A stretch of 5,981 nucleotides of DNA from Chroococcidiopsidaceae cyanobacterium CP_BM_RX_35 (GTDB taxonomy: Bacteria > Cyanobacteriota > Cyanobacteriia > Cyanobacteriales > Chroococcidiopsidaceae): contig JAFAVL010000052.1 in assembly GCA_019242465.1 (NCBI GenBank), forward strand, positions 1-5,981. The letters run 5' to 3'. Of this stretch, positions 4,404 through 5,981 are shown piece after piece. Made by a program: the position numbers and the translations under genes. Under the pieces are notes generated by a model, which was not told the origin of the DNA, did not search any database, and saw nothing but the letters and a program-made list of their open reading frames with translations. Each line of letters starts with the position of its first letter. Within the stretch, counting starts at the first letter, position 1.

Positions 4404-5267
4404 ATGTTGCAATTAGAAGTTCAATCACCTGAAATGAGAACGCCCCAAGCCACTAAAACTGCTGTCATGGTAATCGGTGGTGCTGAGGACAAAGTTCACG
4501 GATGTGAGATCCTACACACTTTCTTTTGTCGTTCTGGGTTTAGCGATGCTCACATAGCAGTTATTCCATCTGCTTCTCGTGAACCAGCTATTACTGGCGG
4601 ACGCTACCTCAGCATTTTTGGAGAAATGGGTGCCAAGCAAATTGAGCTTTTGGATATTCGCGAACGAGAACAATGCGAGACAGCCGAAGTCTTAGCATGC
4701 TTAGAAGCTTGTACTGGAGTGTTTCTGACAGGAGGTGACCAGCTGCGACTCTGTGCTGTGTTGTCTGATACGCAAGCGATGCAGATTATTCGGCAGCGGG
4801 TACAACGGGGACAGCTGACTGTGGCAGGTACTAGTGCTGGAGCGGCTGTGATGGGTCATCACATGATTGCTGGTGGTGGCAGTGGCGAGTCCCCCAATCG
4901 CGCACTAGTAGATCTAGCTGTGGGCTTGGGAATCATACCAGAAGTGATTGTGGACCAACATTTTCAGAATCGCAATCGGATGGCACGCTTAATCAGTGCG
5001 ATCGCTGCTCATCCAGACCGACTAGGTATTGGGATTGATGAAGATACTTGTGCCATGTTGGAGGGCGATGCGCTGTTGCAAGTGGTGGGTAAAGGCACTG
5101 TCACGATTATCGACAGCAGCGAGGTTTCCTACACAAACCAGTCGCAGGTGGGAACGACCGACCCCCTGAGCGTCCATAACCTCCGCCTGCATCTCCTCAG
5201 TCATGGTGATCGCTTTCACTTGCAGCGACGGACTGTTCTAGCTCCCATTCATCAGCTTCCTGGCTAA
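4404..5267 (+). CDS. cphB: Cyanophycinase
   Basis: CphB is a serine exopeptidase (family S51) that cuts the storage polymer cyanophycin into beta-Asp-Arg dipeptides in the cytoplasm. The 287-residue product is of usual length. All active-site residues known from the Synechocystis enzyme are present with a constant offset of 12: nucleophile Ser144 in GTSAGA, His186 in DQHF and Glu213 in IDED. The substrate-contact residues Gln113 (TGGDQ), Asp184, Gln185, Arg190, Arg192 and Arg195 are also present. The ATG at 4404 has a good AGGAGAGG upstream. The first 18 or so residues form a variable extension before the conserved VMVIGGAEDK. It is followed after 290 bases by cphA on the same strand. Expression may be influenced by the folded leader. 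Confidence 0.98.
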   Translation: MLQLEVQSPEMRTPQATKTAVMVIGGAEDKVHGCEILHTFFCRSGFSDAHIAVIPSASREPAITGGRYLSIFGEMGAKQIELLDIREREQCETAEVLACLEACTGVFLTGGDQLRLCAVLSDTQAMQIIRQRVQRGQLTVAGTSAGAAVMGHHMIAGGGSGESPNRALVDLAVGLGIIPEVIVDQHFQNRNRMARLISAIAAHPDRLGIGIDEDTCAMLEGDALLQVVGKGTVTIIDSSEVSYTNQSQVGTTDPLSVHNLRLHLLSHGDRFHLQRRTVLAPIHQLPG

Positions 5268-5557
5268 AAGGTGACTCTAGACTTAGGATAAGGATGACCT
5301 AAAAGAGCGATCGTCATGATTTTTTGCCTGATAACGATATCTAAGTGCCACACTAGTTGTAATTTCAATTCCCCAAAATGATGTAACTTCAGTTTGCTAC
5401 CAATGCTACAAAAAGGCTGATGACTGAGCAATTTACCCGACTGTAGCTGATAGATGGAATGAGACAAGTTGCCCAAAAATGTTCTCAGTAAACAGTTTCG
5501 TGGCTGCTCTCGGATGAAAACTTGATTATTTGTTCCGAATATCCATCACAAATTCCC
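5268..5557 (+). other. Intergenic region cphB to cphA
   Basis: The 290-bp gap is long for a simple operon and suggests that cphA has its own promoter. I find no GTA-N8-TAC site, no strong hairpin and no confident -35/-10 pair. A T run (5319-5324) follows the palindromic CGATCG/TCATGA area and could weakly end cphB transcripts. GCTACCAATGCTAC near 5396-5409 holds a short direct repeat of GCTAC. Small open frames here (for example minus strand 5264-5476) do not look coding. Confidence 0.55.
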
Positions 5558-5981
5558 ATGAGAATCCTTAAAATCCAGACCTTACGCGGTCCCAATTACT
5601 GGAGCATTCGACGCCACAAACTGATCGTCATGCGGCTCGATTTAGAAGAACTGGCAGATTTACCTTCAAATGAAATCCCAGGCTTTTTCGAGGGATTAGC
5701 GGAGGCGCTGCCAAGTCTGGAGGAGCATTTCTGTTCCCCTGGCTGTCGCGGTGGTTTTTTCAGTCGGGTGCGGGAAGGCACGATGATGGGTCATATTGTG
5801 GAACATGTGGCTCTAGAACTTCAGGAACTGGCTGGGATGCTGGTGGGCTTTGGTAGAACCCGCGAAACCACCACACCGGGAGTTTATCAGGTGGTGATCG
5901 AGTACGTGGATGAGGAAGCTGGTCGCTATGCCACACGAGCAGCAGTGCGATTGTGTCAAAGTATTGTCGATCGGGGTCATT
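5558..5981 (+). CDS. cphA: Cyanophycin synthetase, N-terminal part (cut by right edge)
   Basis: CphA polymerises Asp and Arg into cyanophycin, using ATP for each addition and without ribosomes. The visible 141 codons begin MRILKIQTLRGPNYWSIR, the standard family opening, which fixes the ATG at 5558 although no clear Shine-Dalgarno precedes it (TTCCC lies directly upstream). This is the N domain; the ATP-grasp and Mur-ligase-like domains lie beyond the edge, the whole protein usually being near 900 residues. Other conserved stretches are CSPGCRGGFFSR (59-70), GHIVEHVALELQ (78-89) and GFGRTRETTTPGVYQVV (97-113). HIVEH (79-83) is the metallopeptidase-like site that, in CphA1, is reported to trim cyanophycin to make primers. 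The reading frame is intact to the edge. Confidence 0.97.
   Translation, partial: MRILKIQTLRGPNYWSIRRHKLIVMRLDLEELADLPSNEIPGFFEGLAEALPSLEEHFCSPGCRGGFFSRVREGTMMGHIVEHVALELQELAGMLVGFGRTRETTTPGVYQVVIEYVDEEAGRYATRAAVRLCQSIVDRGH

Noticed and set aside
5384..5401. NtcA site before cphA (GTAACTTCAGTTTGCTAC)
   Set aside because: The half-sites GTA and TAC are separated by 12 bases rather than 8.
5264..5476. Minus-strand open frame of 70 codons between cphB and cphA
   Set aside because: It overlaps the cphB stop, has no recognisable motif and is the length expected by chance.
1..5981. CRISPR array, tRNA, rRNA or insertion sequence
   Set aside because: No spaced identical repeats of 24-40 bases, no cloverleaf, no rRNA motifs and no transposase were seen on either strand.

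Overview
This window comes from a cyanobacterial chromosome. Four perfect copies of the cyanobacterial palindrome GCGATCGC (HIP1) lie inside genes. The gene set is also cyanobacterial: ferredoxin-type nitrate reductase, cyanophycinase followed by cyanophycin synthetase, and a NACHT-type C-terminal region of a kind common in these bacteria. Degenerate 7-bp repeats (STRR-like) suit a repeat-rich, probably filamentous or Chroococcidiopsis-like species; that narrower placement is inference.

Layout, left to right. Bases 1-1001 hold the C-terminal part of narB (+). Bases 1002-1430 carry no convincing gene, but hold stem-loops just after narB, a four-unit heptamer repeat, and adjacent NtcA-like and CRP-like palindromes. 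Bases 1431-2237 (+) encode a protein resembling the C-terminal helical region of cyanobacterial NACHT NTPases, without the NTPase. After two stem-loops, 2357-3091 (+) encodes an exported Spy/CpxP-like protein built from an internal 96-residue duplication. A C/G-rich heptamer-repeat region separates it from the convergent trmD (3313-4047, -), whose last codons lie in the repeat. The divergent 4048-4403 gap can fold into a multibranched RNA that ends at the cphB ribosome-binding site. cphB (4404-5267, +) and the first 141 codons of cphA (5558 to the right edge, +) follow, separated by a 290-bp gap.

The two recognisable metabolic systems both concern nitrogen. NarB reduces nitrate to nitrite for assimilation. 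CphA stores nitrogen as the Arg/Asp polymer cyanophycin, and CphB breaks the polymer down to beta-Asp-Arg dipeptides. The NtcA-like site after narB fits nitrogen control but is unproven. TrmD is a housekeeping tRNA methyltransferase, unrelated except by position.

The main candidates for something undescribed are the structured leader upstream of cphB, the NTPase-less NACHT-like protein beneath NtcA/CRP-like sites, the duplicated Spy-like protein, and the heptamer repeats that have entered the coding ends or loops of narB and trmD.
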